Shown piece after piece: positions 36,467 to 45,938 of a stretch of DNA of 64,000 bases; position 1 is the first letter of the stretch; every line of letters begins with the position of its first letter. A program made the translations under genes and the position numbers. This DNA is from CAUTYU01 sp963545205 (GTDB lineage Bacteria; Desulfobacterota; Desulfovibrionia; Desulfovibrionales; Desulfomicrobiaceae), in contig CAUUHW010000003.1 in the NCBI GenBank assembly GCA_963545205.1, positions 186,001 through 250,000 on the forward strand, in the 5' to 3' direction. The notes under the pieces were generated by a model. It was given only the letters and a program-made list of their open reading frames with translations. It did no database searches and was not told the DNA's origin.

Positions 36467-37778
36467 GCATGTGTTGGGGCCGATTGGTCTGATTATCTGG
36501 TTTTTTTTCTGGAATTTGGGCTGTTCTTTTTCTGTCGGCGCGCAGGAATCAGGCTTGAACTGGACAAAGGTGCCGGCTGACACAGGGCCGGGCTGGAAGC
36601 AGTCATGTTGCCTGGTCACTGATGACGGGCGCAGACTGGCTTTGAAAGACAAGGGCAATATTGTCTGGGAGCATGAGGCCGCGAACCAGGATACGGGAAA
36701 TATCTGCGGTCGTCCGGTTATCGCCAGAAGCAACGACCCGCTTCATCCCTGGATTGTGGCGGCGGGAAATGGCTGGAACAGTGAAACAGGCAAGGCAAAG
36801 GTCACTGTTACTGATTTGGCAACTGGCGAGACCCTGGCGACCTTTGTTTTTGACCAGACAGGAGAAAACGGGATTTGTTCCCTGACCCTTGTTGACGGGA
36901 ACGGTGACGGCCAGGCCGACAGCGGCTACGGCGGTGATTTGCGCGGCAATGTCTGGAAATTTTCTCTGGAAGGTTCCTGCTCGCAGTGGCGGGCTCTTTT
37001 GGGGCCATTTTTTACCGCTTCCTGTGCCGGATACCGACAGCCAATCACAGCCGCGCCAAATGTTTTCAGACATTGTTCCAGGCCCGGTGTCCTGGTCTGT
37101 TTTGGTACCGGGCGGCTTCTTGATGAACAGGACAGCCATGACCTTCGTCCACAAAGCCTGTATGCCGTATGGGACAGGGGAGATGAAAACTGGCGGCTGG
37201 GGACATTTGACGCGGCCACCGGAATTTTTAATTTTCCACCGGGCAGCATTTTTTCCCCGTCAGTAACCCTGCTTGAGCAGTCTTTTGAAAATGTGAATGA
37301 CAGGTACAGGACGGGAACAGATTTTTTACCTGTATGGTGGAAAGAAGACGAACCTCGGGACGCGGCTCATCTTGGCTGGTTTATTCGTTTACCGGGTATA
37401 AACGGGCATGCTGGAGAGCGGATAACCAGCAAGGTATTGGTACGGGGTGGAACACTTTTTGCTTTGTCTTTTGTGCCTCCAGTCGGAGCTTACGTGGGCG
37501 AGAGTGCTGTTTTTGTCCTGCGGGCCTGTGTTGGCGGGGTGTTTTTCCGTCCGGTTTTTGACGCCAACACCGACGGGGAAATTGATAAAAATGATTGTGT
37601 AAACGGCAGGTCTTTGGCAGCCAGAATATTTTCCGGCCTGTTGCAGGACATGGAGCTGGTGGAACAGGGCGGAAAACCGGTTTTGCAGCAGATCCGGCAA
37701 TCTGGGGAAAAAGAAACTATGCGGGTGAATGTCCCAAAAGAGGGCATCTTTTTTTGGCAACAATTAGAAGGAATGTGA
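36456..37778 (+). CDS. Short PilY1-like type IV pilus tip protein (C-terminal beta-propeller only)
   Basis: This 440-residue secreted protein has a signal-peptide-like hydrophobic segment (~8-29), then the PilY1 propeller pattern: GRPVIARSND, WIVAAGNGWNSETGKA, and a calcium-type loop DGNGDGQADSG followed by GGDLRGNVWKF. VLVCFGTGRLL and a second calcium-type loop DANTDGEIDKND (~370-381) follow. The N-terminal von Willebrand A region of classical ~1,100-residue PilY1 is absent. It starts with TTG inside the end of pilX, with GGAG about 10 nt before. It likely forms the pilus tip with the minor pilins. Confidence 0.8.
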   Translation: MQSKHVLGPIGLIIWFFFWNLGCSFSVGAQESGLNWTKVPADTGPGWKQSCCLVTDDGRRLALKDKGNIVWEHEAANQDTGNICGRPVIARSNDPLHPWIVAAGNGWNSETGKAKVTVTDLATGETLATFVFDQTGENGICSLTLVDGNGDGQADSGYGGDLRGNVWKFSLEGSCSQWRALLGPFFTASCAGYRQPITAAPNVFRHCSRPGVLVCFGTGRLLDEQDSHDLRPQSLYAVWDRGDENWRLGTFDAATGIFNFPPGSIFSPSVTLLEQSFENVNDRYRTGTDFLPVWWKEDEPRDAAHLGWFIRLPGINGHAGERITSKVLVRGGTLFALSFVPPVGAYVGESAVFVLRACVGGVFFRPVFDANTDGEIDKNDCVNGRSLAARIFSGLLQDMELVEQGGKPVLQQIRQSGEKETMRVNVPKEGIFFWQQLEGM

Positions 37779-37779
37779 T

Positions 37780-39108
37780 ATGAATATTTGCATTGTGGGA
37801 ACGGGCTATGTTGGCCTTGTTACCGGGGCCTGTTTTGCGGAAATGGGGAACACCGTTGTTTGTGTGGATACCAATGCCGACAAGATTGCCGGATTGCGAA
37901 GATGTGAGCTGCCGATTTTTGAACCCGGGCTGGAAGAAATTGTCCGGCGTAATGTACAGGAAGGCCGCCTTGTTTTTTCTACCGATATGCAGGAAGGCGC
38001 AAGAGATGCTTTGCTGTTTTTTTTATGTGTTGGTACGCCGTCTCTGCCCGATGGTTCCTGTGATTTGAGCGGAGTTTTTCAGGCCGCGGAAGATATTGCC
38101 GCGGCTCTTGCGCGCAGCGCGGTCATTGTAACCAAGTCAACCGTGCCTGTGGGGACGAGTGAGCATATTCGCCGGATTGTGAGTAACAGGTTGAAAGAGC
38201 GAAAGATTGACATTGATTTTGAGCTTGCCTCCAATCCTGAATTTTTGAAAGAAGGCATGGCGGTGAACGATGTTATGAAGCCGGACAGAATTGTTGTGGG
38301 CACTGAAAGCGAAGCAGTGGCTGAGCTTTTTCGGGTGCTGTATGCGCCTTTTTCCAGGAACCGGGAAAAAATGCTGATTATGGATATCAAAAGCGCGGAA
38401 ATGACAAAATATGCCGCAAACTGCATGCTGGCGACCAAGATTTCTTTTATTAACGAGATGGCCAGGTTGTGTGAACATCTTGGTGCGGATATTAATAGTG
38501 TTCGCGCGGGAATTATGGAAGATCCCCGTATCGGGCCGCATTTTTTGTATCCTGGAGTTGGGTATGGGGGATCGTGTTTTCCAAAGGATGTCCGGTCTCT
38601 GGTGCGCTCGGCCCTTGAAAATGGACTTGAAGCAAAATTGTTGCAAGCGGTTGAAGAGGTGAATAACGCCCAAAAAGCCTTGCTGGCTGAGTACGTGGAG
38701 CAATATTTTCAGGACAAGGGCGGCATAAAGGATAAGACCCTTGCTCTTTGGGGACTGGCTTTTAAGGCCAATACAGATGATATGCGTGAGGCTTCTGCCT
38801 TGGTCATTATTGAAAAATTGACTGCGCAGGGGATGCGAGTGCGGGCTTTTGATCCTGTGGCCGGGAAAAACGCGGCCCGGATATTACGGGATAACAGGCT
38901 GGTGGAGATTGTTGATGATCAGTACGCTGCTGTTGCAGGAGCTGACGGCTTGGCTGTGGTTACTGAATGGAACCAGTTTCGTACTCCTGATTTTCCCCGC
39001 ATAAAAAAAGAACTCCGGTATGCGGCTGTTTTTGATGGCCGCAACCTGTATTTTCCAAAGATGGTCAGGGAACTGGGCTTTGCGTATTTTGGGATAGGCA
39101 GAAAGTAA
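37780..39108 (+). CDS. ugd: UDP-glucose 6-dehydrogenase
   Basis: This 442-residue enzyme has NAD motif MNICIVGTGYVGLVTG, TKSTVPVGT, NPEFLKEG, and catalytic Cys266 in GYGGSCFPKD. It oxidises UDP-glucose to UDP-glucuronate for surface polysaccharides or LPS. The substrate could come from the uridylyltransferase at 12.1 kb. It follows the PilY1-like gene by 1 bp, so it is likely on the same transcript. Confidence 0.97.
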   Translation: MNICIVGTGYVGLVTGACFAEMGNTVVCVDTNADKIAGLRRCELPIFEPGLEEIVRRNVQEGRLVFSTDMQEGARDALLFFLCVGTPSLPDGSCDLSGVFQAAEDIAAALARSAVIVTKSTVPVGTSEHIRRIVSNRLKERKIDIDFELASNPEFLKEGMAVNDVMKPDRIVVGTESEAVAELFRVLYAPFSRNREKMLIMDIKSAEMTKYAANCMLATKISFINEMARLCEHLGADINSVRAGIMEDPRIGPHFLYPGVGYGGSCFPKDVRSLVRSALENGLEAKLLQAVEEVNNAQKALLAEYVEQYFQDKGGIKDKTLALWGLAFKANTDDMREASALVIIEKLTAQGMRVRAFDPVAGKNAARILRDNRLVEIVDDQYAAVAGADGLAVVTEWNQFRTPDFPRIKKELRYAAVFDGRNLYFPKMVRELGFAYFGIGRK

Positions 39109-39176
39109 GAGCTGGCCGCACTTTTTCATTATGAACAAGCTGTTGCTGATTTGTTGACAAAAAGAATACTTGTTGA

Positions 39177-39212
39177 TAGACAATAAAAGTTAGACAGTGT
39201 TATAATGCTGTC
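39177..39212 (+). promoter_or_regulatory. cheW promoter with overlapping palindrome
   Basis: TAGACA (39177-39182) and TATAAT (39201-39206) are spaced by 18 bp upstream of cheW. The dyad GACAG...CTGTC (39193-39212) covers the -10 box. A further TTGACA lies at 39154-39159. Confidence 0.5.
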
Positions 39213-39232
39213 AAGGGTAAGGAGCAGAAAAT

Positions 39233-39709
39233 ATGGCAGAAGAAAAAAAGAAACAGGACACTGAGTTGTTACAGCTTGTAACATTCAGCATCGGAGAGGA
39301 AGAATTTGGTGTTGAGATTCTCAAGGTCCGCGAAATTATCCGTATGCTGGAGATCACCCGTGTTCCGCGCGCACCTGAATTTGTTGAAGGCGTTATCAAC
39401 CTGCGCGGAAGCGTTATCCCTATTTTGGATTTACGCAAGCGGTTCGGACTGGTCTCCAAGGATAATGATAAGGATACCCGGATCGTTGTTATTAATATCC
39501 ACAACATGACTGTTGGTTTTATTGTGGATTCCGTTTCCCAGGTTTTGCGTATTCCGGCAAACACGGTTGAGCCACCACCACCTGTTGTGGCCGGACTTGA
39601 TTCTGAATACATTGAAGGTGTCGGAAAGCTGGAAGACCGGCTGCTTATTTTGCTTGACCTTGATCGTCTCCTGAGCAGTGAAGAAAGAAATGTTTTGAGT
39701 CAGGTATAG
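39233..39709 (+). CDS. cheW: Chemotaxis coupling protein CheW
   Basis: This 158-residue CheW domain has VTFSIGEEEFGVEILKVREI (~17-36), RAPEFVEGVINLRGSVIPILDLR, and DSVSQVLRIP. It couples receptors to the CheA kinase. It is a single-gene unit here (own promoter, own terminator), with no cheA or receptor gene nearby. GGAG precedes the ATG. Confidence 0.96.
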   Translation: MAEEKKKQDTELLQLVTFSIGEEEFGVEILKVREIIRMLEITRVPRAPEFVEGVINLRGSVIPILDLRKRFGLVSKDNDKDTRIVVINIHNMTVGFIVDSVSQVLRIPANTVEPPPPVVAGLDSEYIEGVGKLEDRLLILLDLDRLLSSEERNVLSQV

Positions 39710-39731
39710 ACAGGTATGTAAAAGTCATGAT

Positions 39732-39762
39732 GAAGGCCGCCTCAAGGCGGCCTTCTTTTTTT
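39732..39762 (+). terminator. Intrinsic terminator after cheW
   Basis: Perfect 10-bp stem GAAGGCCGCC / GGCGGCCTTC around a TCAA loop (39732-39755), followed by seven T. It ends 10 bp before the mfd start codon. Confidence 0.95.
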
Positions 39763-39772
39763 GAGGTATTTC

Positions 39773-42700
39773 GTGTCATTTCCTTTTGATGGCCAGCTGT
39801 TAAGCAGTGGAGCCGTTCCTGCCCATGTGTATAAAAGCGGGCCGTTCACCCGGTTTCAGCTCGCGCACCAGTTGTTGCGTCAGGGGAAGAGCGTTGTCCT
39901 GACGCTTAATACCGCTTCGGATGTCAAAGTCTATTCGCAATTGGCTGACACGCTGTTGCCACAAGATGATTTTACACACAAGAACACGTTTTTTCTGCCC
40001 GGCTATTTTCCCGGTGACAATCAGGCCCGGACATGGAACGAACGCTGGGAAACACTTTTTTTTCTCAGCGAGCTGAAGGCTCCGGTTTTGCTTGTTGCCT
40101 CTCTTGAAAATTTTATTTTGACTTGGCCGCATCCGCACGAGGCAGAGTCGTCTTTTTTGCGTTTACATCAGGGGGAAGAATATCGGCTTGAAAGCCTTGT
40201 CGAATTTCTTGTTGAAAACGGGTACAGCCGTGTTTCAACTGTGACCCGATCCGGCGAGTTTTCTTTGCGCGGCGATTTGCTGGACGTTTTTTCTCTTGGA
40301 TACGGTTACCCGGTGCGGATTGATTTTTTTGGTGAACAAATTGAATCATTGCGCCTTGTTGAACCGCTTTCACAGCGTTCACGCCAGGAGGTGAAAGAGG
40401 TTGTTCTGGTTCCGGTTTCTTCAAAGGGAACAGTGGCAGAGCCTCAGACAACTGCCTGTTGGGAACGCTGGAGTAAGCTTGGAGAACTTGGGCCTCCTGC
40501 TAGGACATTTCTTGAAACAGAACGGGATAAATCGCTTCCAGCGTTGCTTCCGGCCATGTGGGGCAGAAAGCGGGCAACACTTTTTGACTGGCTGGACAAG
40601 GACGCTGTTTTTTTCTGCGTCCACGCCCGTGATATACGTTCCCGTCTGGATGAGGCTTTTTTCAAATGGCAAGATTTTTTGCAGGAAATTGACAACCGCT
40701 GGCCCTGGCAGGATTTGTTGATTTCGCCCTCGGAAATCAGGAAAAAATTCAGCACGTGTCCGCAGGTTCTTTTTGATGATCTGGTTCTTGGTGAGGCTGC
40801 TCAGGGTATGGAGCTTTTTGAACAGGAATATGGTACGTTTGAGCAGCTGTTCTGGGAGCCGACCAAGCGGGAGAGGCCGGCCAGAGCCCTGGTTGACGAG
40901 TTACGGCAAAGAAAAAAATCATGGAACCAGACTATTGTGAGTTTTCGTTCTCAGCGGTCTCGCCGCAAGTTTCTTGATTTTGCCGCCCAGGAGGGGCTTT
41001 CCTTTTTTGATGAGTACCTGCCGGAACAAAAAGGGCTGTTCGCCCTGGTTGGCGAAGTCGGTGTTGGCATGGCCTGTACCTGGAACAAAACAGCTCTTTT
41101 CCCCGAACATATTTTGCAACCCGGCAAATCAGCGGTTAAGCAGAAAAAAGGGGTGTTTGCGGGGCTGCGTTCTTTTGACGGTCTGGAAGCGGGCGACCTG
41201 CTTGTTCACAGGGAGTACGGTCTGTGCCGGTTTGGCGGTTTGCAGCGTTTGAAGGTAGGAGAGGTTGCCAATGATTATCTGCTGCTTTTTTTTGCCAGTG
41301 ACGACCGTTTGTATCTGCCTGTTGACAGATTGAGTCTTGTGCAACGGTACAAGGGGCCGGACGGAGCTTCGCCGCCTCTTGATAGGTTGGGCGGTGCAAG
41401 CTGGACAACGGCCAGATCACGAGTGCGCAAGGCTATTGAGAAAATCGCGCATGATCTGGTGGCCATGTACGCCTACCGCAAAGTGGCAAAAGGGTTTATA
41501 TATGACGCCTTGCCGCTTGCCTATCAGGAATTTGAGCTTGGTTTTGATTTTGACGAAACACCGGATCAGGAAAAAGCCATTGCCGCTGTTCTGGCGGATA
41601 TGGAACGGCCTGAACCCATGGATCGTCTGATATGTGGTGATGTTGGGTTCGGCAAGACAGAAGTGGCTATGCGGGCAGCCTTTCGGGCCGCCGTTGCCGG
41701 ACGGCAGGTTGCGCTTTTGTGTCCGACAACGATTCTGGCTGAGCAGCATTATCAGAATTTTCGGGCCAGAATGGAGCCTTTTTCCATACACGTGGCCATG
41801 CTCAGTCGTTTTGTTTCTGCGGCCAGACAAAAGGAAATTGTGCAGGCCACGGCCAAAGGGGCTGTCCAGGTGCTGATTGGAACTCACCGCCTTTTATCTG
41901 GTGATGTTCATCTGCCAAATCTTGGGTTGCTTATCCTTGATGAAGAGCAGCGTTTTGGGGTGAAGCATAAGGAACGTCTCAAGCGTTTGCGTCAGGACGT
42001 GGACGTGCTGGCGCTCACGGCGACACCAATTCCCCGTACCTTGCAGCTTTCCTTGTCCGGTATCAGAAGTCTAAGTGTGATTGAAACTCCGCCTGTTGAC
42101 CGCCGTCCTGTTCAGACCGCGCTCATGGAGCGAAATATGCTGGACTTAAAAGGCATTCTGGAACGGGAGCTCGCGCGAAAGGGCCAGGTGTTTTGGGTGT
42201 ACAACCGTGTCTCAGGTCTGGAAAGAGTTCTTGAAGAGGTTCGCCAGATTGCCCCCAATGCCAGGATTGGTATGGCCCATGGCCAGATGAGCGCGGCAAC
42301 CCTTGAAAAAACAATGCACGCCTTTTGGCATGGTCAGCTTGATATTTTGGTTTCAACAGCCATTGTTGAGTCCGGTATTGATTTTCCCCGCGCCAACACA
42401 TTGATTGTCGATCAGGCCCAGCTTTTCGGGCTGGGACAGCTCTATCAGCTGCGTGGTCGTGTTGGTCGTTCTGAAACCCAGGGTTATGCGTATTTTATTG
42501 TTCCCAGTCTGGACAGCATTTCAGAGCAGGTCAAAAAGCGGATGCAGATTATTTTGAATCTTGATTTTCTTGGAGCCGGTTTTCAGGTCGCTTTGGAAGA
42601 TTTGCGTCTGCGTGGGGCCGGAAACCTGCTTGGCGAGGTGCAGTCCGGGAATATTGGCAAGGTGGGACTTGATCTGTTTCTGGAAATGCTGGAAGAAGAG

Positions 42701-43180
42701 GTGGCGCGAATAAAAGGTGAGCCGGCAAAACAGCATGCCGAACCGGAGATGAATATCAAGGTGCCCGCCTATATTCCTGAAACTTATGTGCTTGATTCCG
42801 CAATGCGATTGCAGTATTATAAAGAGCTGTCTTTGTGCAGAAAAAATGAAGAACTGCAAGGCGTGGAAGAGGAAATGGAAGACCGGTTTGGTCCTTTTCC
42901 GCTTGAAATGGAAACATTTTTTGGGGTATTGCGCCTGAAAATTGTATTGATGAATCTGGGAGCTGTTCGGGCTGACCTTTTGCCTGACAGGGTCATTGTG
43001 ATCTGGGTTGAAGGGGAGAACGGTTTGGATATTGACGCATTGCTGGCCTGGATTTCCGCTCGTGATTTCGCGCGTCTTTTGCCGCCGGGCAAACTGGAAG
43101 TGCGTTTCAAGCAGGGCGTTTCTCCGGTTGAGGCGCTGTCCGAACTGGTGAGCGAACTTGGACAGCTTGTTTTGCTCTGA
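39773..43180 (+). CDS. mfd: Transcription-repair coupling factor Mfd
   Basis: This 1135-residue protein is complete: a UvrB-like N-terminal part (GEFSLRGDLLDVFS), an RNA-polymerase-interacting domain starting at DGLEAGDLLVHREYGLCRF, and RecG-like translocase motifs (GDVGFGKTEVAMRAAF, LLILDEEQRFGVKHKE, LTATPIPRTL, STAIVESGIDFPRANT, QLRGRVGRS). The C-terminal TRCF domain ends the protein. It displaces stalled RNA polymerase and recruits UvrA. I chose GTG 39773 (GAGG 6 nt upstream). A TTG at 39761 falls within the cheW terminator tail. Confidence 0.97.
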   Translation: MSFPFDGQLLSSGAVPAHVYKSGPFTRFQLAHQLLRQGKSVVLTLNTASDVKVYSQLADTLLPQDDFTHKNTFFLPGYFPGDNQARTWNERWETLFFLSELKAPVLLVASLENFILTWPHPHEAESSFLRLHQGEEYRLESLVEFLVENGYSRVSTVTRSGEFSLRGDLLDVFSLGYGYPVRIDFFGEQIESLRLVEPLSQRSRQEVKEVVLVPVSSKGTVAEPQTTACWERWSKLGELGPPARTFLETERDKSLPALLPAMWGRKRATLFDWLDKDAVFFCVHARDIRSRLDEAFFKWQDFLQEIDNRWPWQDLLISPSEIRKKFSTCPQVLFDDLVLGEAAQGMELFEQEYGTFEQLFWEPTKRERPARALVDELRQRKKSWNQTIVSFRSQRSRRKFLDFAAQEGLSFFDEYLPEQKGLFALVGEVGVGMACTWNKTALFPEHILQPGKSAVKQKKGVFAGLRSFDGLEAGDLLVHREYGLCRFGGLQRLKVGEVANDYLLLFFASDDRLYLPVDRLSLVQRYKGPDGASPPLDRLGGASWTTARSRVRKAIEKIAHDLVAMYAYRKVAKGFIYDALPLAYQEFELGFDFDETPDQEKAIAAVLADMERPEPMDRLICGDVGFGKTEVAMRAAFRAAVAGRQVALLCPTTILAEQHYQNFRARMEPFSIHVAMLSRFVSAARQKEIVQATAKGAVQVLIGTHRLLSGDVHLPNLGLLILDEEQRFGVKHKERLKRLRQDVDVLALTATPIPRTLQLSLSGIRSLSVIETPPVDRRPVQTALMERNMLDLKGILERELARKGQVFWVYNRVSGLERVLEEVRQIAPNARIGMAHGQMSAATLEKTMHAFWHGQLDILVSTAIVESGIDFPRANTLIVDQAQLFGLGQLYQLRGRVGRSETQGYAYFIVPSLDSISEQVKKRMQIILNLDFLGAGFQVALEDLRLRGAGNLLGEVQSGNIGKVGLDLFLEMLEEEVARIKGEPAKQHAEPEMNIKVPAYIPETYVLDSAMRLQYYKELSLCRKNEELQGVEEEMEDRFGPFPLEMETFFGVLRLKIVLMNLGAVRADLLPDRVIVIWVEGENGLDIDALLAWISARDFARLLPPGKLEVRFKQGVSPVEALSELVSELGQLVLL

Positions 43181-43230
43181 TATTGATTCTTGTTAAAAGC
43201 AGGCCGTATATTGGCCGTTGAGGATTTGGA

Positions 43231-44172
43231 ATGAGAAAAATCTGGTTATGTTCAGTCTTTTTAGTGGTGTTTCTTTTGGCGTTCAGTTCAGGAGCGAGCG
43301 CGCAAGAGGTTGTTGATCGAATTGTGGGCATTGTGAACGGACAGATTATTACCCTGCATGATTTGCATCTCAAGATGCAGCCGATTTTGTTTCAGACGCG
43401 GGGAAGAACACTTGACCCTCAGGAACAGGCCGCTCTTGATGATGTCCGCAAAAGAATTTTCAATGAAATCGTCAATTCCAAGCTCATTGAACAGGAAGCT
43501 GAGCGACTGAAGATGAAAATTTCCGACACGGAAGTGGAAAATCATATCCGTCAGTTAAAAGAGGCAAATGGGCTGAGCGAAGAGCGGATGAAAGAAGAGC
43601 TGCGTTTACAGGGGCTTGACGAAGTGTCTTTTCGCGAAAAAATCCGCCAGGATATTTTGCGCCATCAGGTGCTGGTGTATATGGTACAGCGTAAAGTGGC
43701 TATTACAGATGAAGATATTGAGCGCTATTATCAGAGCCATAAAAAAGATTTCGCTTCTTCACGTGAGGTTGTTTTTCAATTCATTTTACTGCCAACGGAA
43801 AAGGAAATTCTGGCTTTGAAGCAGACCATTAAAGACGGGGGAGCTGATTTTGGTGAACAGGCAAAAAAATATTCTCAGGGGCTTGATGTTGATGAACAGG
43901 GAAATATTGGCCCTGTTGATTTGAATGTTCTGGACGTAACGTTGCGGAACAAGCTGAAGTCACTGACTGAACAGGAAATGAGCGAACCTTTTTCTTTTGC
44001 CGGAAATTGGGCTTTGTTGAAACTGGTCAGGCTGATAACCCAGGAGCCGACTTCACGCAAAGATGTGCGTGAAAAGATTCGTGATATTTTATTTAAGCCG
44101 CTTGTAGACAAACGGTTTGATGAATTTATGCAGGAACTACGCGGCAAGGCCGTTATAGAGGTTATGCTGTAA
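43231..44172 (+). CDS. surA: SurA-like periplasmic peptidyl-prolyl isomerase
   Basis: This 313-residue protein has a signal peptide (about 1-25, ending GASA), a SurA N-terminal chaperone domain (VVDRIVGIVNGQIITLHDL...LIEQEAERLKM), and a parvulin domain at ~165-265 (VVFQFILLPTE...GADFGEQAKKYSQG). It is shorter than E. coli SurA, with only one parvulin unit. It helps outer-membrane proteins fold. Confidence 0.85.
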   Translation: MRKIWLCSVFLVVFLLAFSSGASAQEVVDRIVGIVNGQIITLHDLHLKMQPILFQTRGRTLDPQEQAALDDVRKRIFNEIVNSKLIEQEAERLKMKISDTEVENHIRQLKEANGLSEERMKEELRLQGLDEVSFREKIRQDILRHQVLVYMVQRKVAITDEDIERYYQSHKKDFASSREVVFQFILLPTEKEILALKQTIKDGGADFGEQAKKYSQGLDVDEQGNIGPVDLNVLDVTLRNKLKSLTEQEMSEPFSFAGNWALLKLVRLITQEPTSRKDVREKIRDILFKPLVDKRFDEFMQELRGKAVIEVML

Positions 44173-44192
44173 AACAGGCTTGGGGCAGAACT

Positions 44193-45179
44193 ATGAAACT
44201 GAAGGAACTGGGTACGCTCTTGCGGGAAGAGCGTTTGAAGCAGGGGTTGAGTCTTGATCATATTAAAGAGAAAACGAAACTCTCAGAATATGTTTTACAG
44301 GCGATTGAAAATGGAGATGCGGCCAAACTGCCTGTTGAAGTATACGCAAAATCTTTTATTAAATCGTATATAAAAGAACTTGGTCTTGATTCACCGGAAA
44401 TCATAGAGGAACTGAATGAGCTTTTTCCAGCGGCCAGTCAGGAATTTTCTTCCGTGGAATTTCGTTCGGTCATGACCCCGCTTCCATCAATTGTTCGGAG
44501 TCTGAAGTTAATTTTGATTGTTTTTTTTGTTTTTTTTCTCCTGGGGCTTGGATTATGGTTTGGTGTTTCATTTGTGAAAGACAGATGGCAAAAAAATCAA
44601 GATGTTGAGGTGAGCGGCGTACAAGAGAAAGCATCTGGTGATGAGTTTGCTTTTTGGGAAGGGCAAAAGGAAAAGTTTGGCGAACCTGACATCATTGAAA
44701 ACAACCCACGGCCTGAACCCAAACGGGAAGGCCAATCCAGCCCCACTGTTCAGGAAAAGAAAGAAAAAAAACAGACGGAAAAAGAGGTATCAAAACCGGC
44801 AAAGCGGGAAAAGGATGTCAGTTCGTCTGGTGCTGAAACCGCTGAAAAAGTGACGGCCAGGCAGGAGGAGGCGGGTGTCGCACAGGTACCGGCTCAGGTG
44901 CCGGAAGAATCAGGGGCTGGCCCTGAAAAGACTCAGGTTTTCAAAGTGACGGCCACGGACGGAGAATGCTGGGTAGGAGCGGAAATTGATGGGAGCGTGC
45001 TTGAGAGGTATTTGTATCCGGGCCAAAGCACGAGTTTTTCATTCGGGCAGAAACTGCAGCTGAAAGTGGGCAATGCCACGGTTGTGCAGGCTTCCTTGAA
45101 TGGCAAACCCTATAAAATTGCCGGTCAGGGCCCTGTGCGGGTCATTGAAATTTTGGCGGAAGAGCAGCTTGGACAGTGA
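44193..45179 (+). CDS. rodZ: RodZ-like membrane-anchored HTH protein
   Basis: This 328-residue protein has an N-terminal Xre-type HTH (LGTLLREERLKQGLSLDHIKEKTKLS...YAKSFIKSYIKELG), one transmembrane helix at ~105-125, a Lys/Glu/Pro-rich linker (~135-250), and a C-terminal RodZ (DUF4115) domain (VTATDGECWVGAEIDGSV). It is expected to anchor MreB and help set rod shape. recO starts inside its 3' end. Confidence 0.85.
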   Translation: MKLKELGTLLREERLKQGLSLDHIKEKTKLSEYVLQAIENGDAAKLPVEVYAKSFIKSYIKELGLDSPEIIEELNELFPAASQEFSSVEFRSVMTPLPSIVRSLKLILIVFFVFFLLGLGLWFGVSFVKDRWQKNQDVEVSGVQEKASGDEFAFWEGQKEKFGEPDIIENNPRPEPKREGQSSPTVQEKKEKKQTEKEVSKPAKREKDVSSSGAETAEKVTARQEEAGVAQVPAQVPEESGAGPEKTQVFKVTATDGECWVGAEIDGSVLERYLYPGQSTSFSFGQKLQLKVGNATVVQASLNGKPYKIAGQGPVRVIEILAEEQLGQ

Positions 45180-45915
45180 ATTTTCTTCAGAGGCTCTGGT
45201 GCTCAAGGTTGGGGATTTTGGAGAAAATCATTGCTGGGTACGTTTTGTTACGCCCACGCGTGGTCTGATGATGGCCTATGCCTTTGGCGGAAAAAAGAGC
45301 AGGCGGCGGTTTTGTGGCTGTCTTGACGCGCTTTCCTTTGTCCGCTTTCGGGCCCGCAGCGACAAGTTCAGGCGTTATTTCTGTCTGGAAGAAGGTCAGC
45401 TCATTGATTCTTTTTTCGATTTGAAACGCAATTCCGCGCGTCTTGGCATGGCGGTTAATTGCGCCCTGTTTTTTTCGGCTCTGTCGCAGGAAGGTCTGGG
45501 CGGAGATGAAAGCTATAAACTGCTTGTGCGAGTGTTTCAGGTGCTGAACAGTGTCAGGGAGGCGGGAGACCTTTTTCCGCTTTTGTTTCGGGCTCGTTTA
45601 GCGCATGAACAGGGATATTTCCCGCGTTCCAATCAGTGCGTCCATTGCGGTACAGATCTGGCTGCGGAGCAAAAATTTTTTTTCTGGCCCCAGGACGGCC
45701 GTCTGTATTGTCCTGCCTGTTCCCATTTTCAGGGGCTTTCTTTTTCTTCTCTTGTCCTGCCTTTTTTGCAGGGGCTTTTTTTGCGTGACCCCGCGTACTG
45801 GGCGGGAGTCAGGCTGGACAGGAATATGCGGCAGGAATGCACGCAGCTTGTGGACAGGTTTGTGGAAGGGCAGCTTGGACTGGTCTGGGAAGGCGGACGT
45901 TTCGTGAGGCATTGA
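45169..45915 (+). CDS. recO: DNA repair protein RecO
   Basis: This 248-residue protein has an N-terminal OB fold (EALVLKVGDFGENHCWVRFVTP...GGKKSRRR), a helical middle, and a zinc-ribbon-like pair CVHCG...YCPAC (~163-166 and ~187-190). It loads RecA with RecR/F. The TTG at 45169, with GGAAG 6 nt upstream, fits the family start and overlaps rodZ by 11 bp. Confidence 0.88.
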   Translation: MDSEFSSEALVLKVGDFGENHCWVRFVTPTRGLMMAYAFGGKKSRRRFCGCLDALSFVRFRARSDKFRRYFCLEEGQLIDSFFDLKRNSARLGMAVNCALFFSALSQEGLGGDESYKLLVRVFQVLNSVREAGDLFPLLFRARLAHEQGYFPRSNQCVHCGTDLAAEQKFFFWPQDGRLYCPACSHFQGLSFSSLVLPFLQGLFLRDPAYWAGVRLDRNMRQECTQLVDRFVEGQLGLVWEGGRFVRH

Positions 45916-45938
45916 TTTGGTGAATAGAGGAGCATGGA

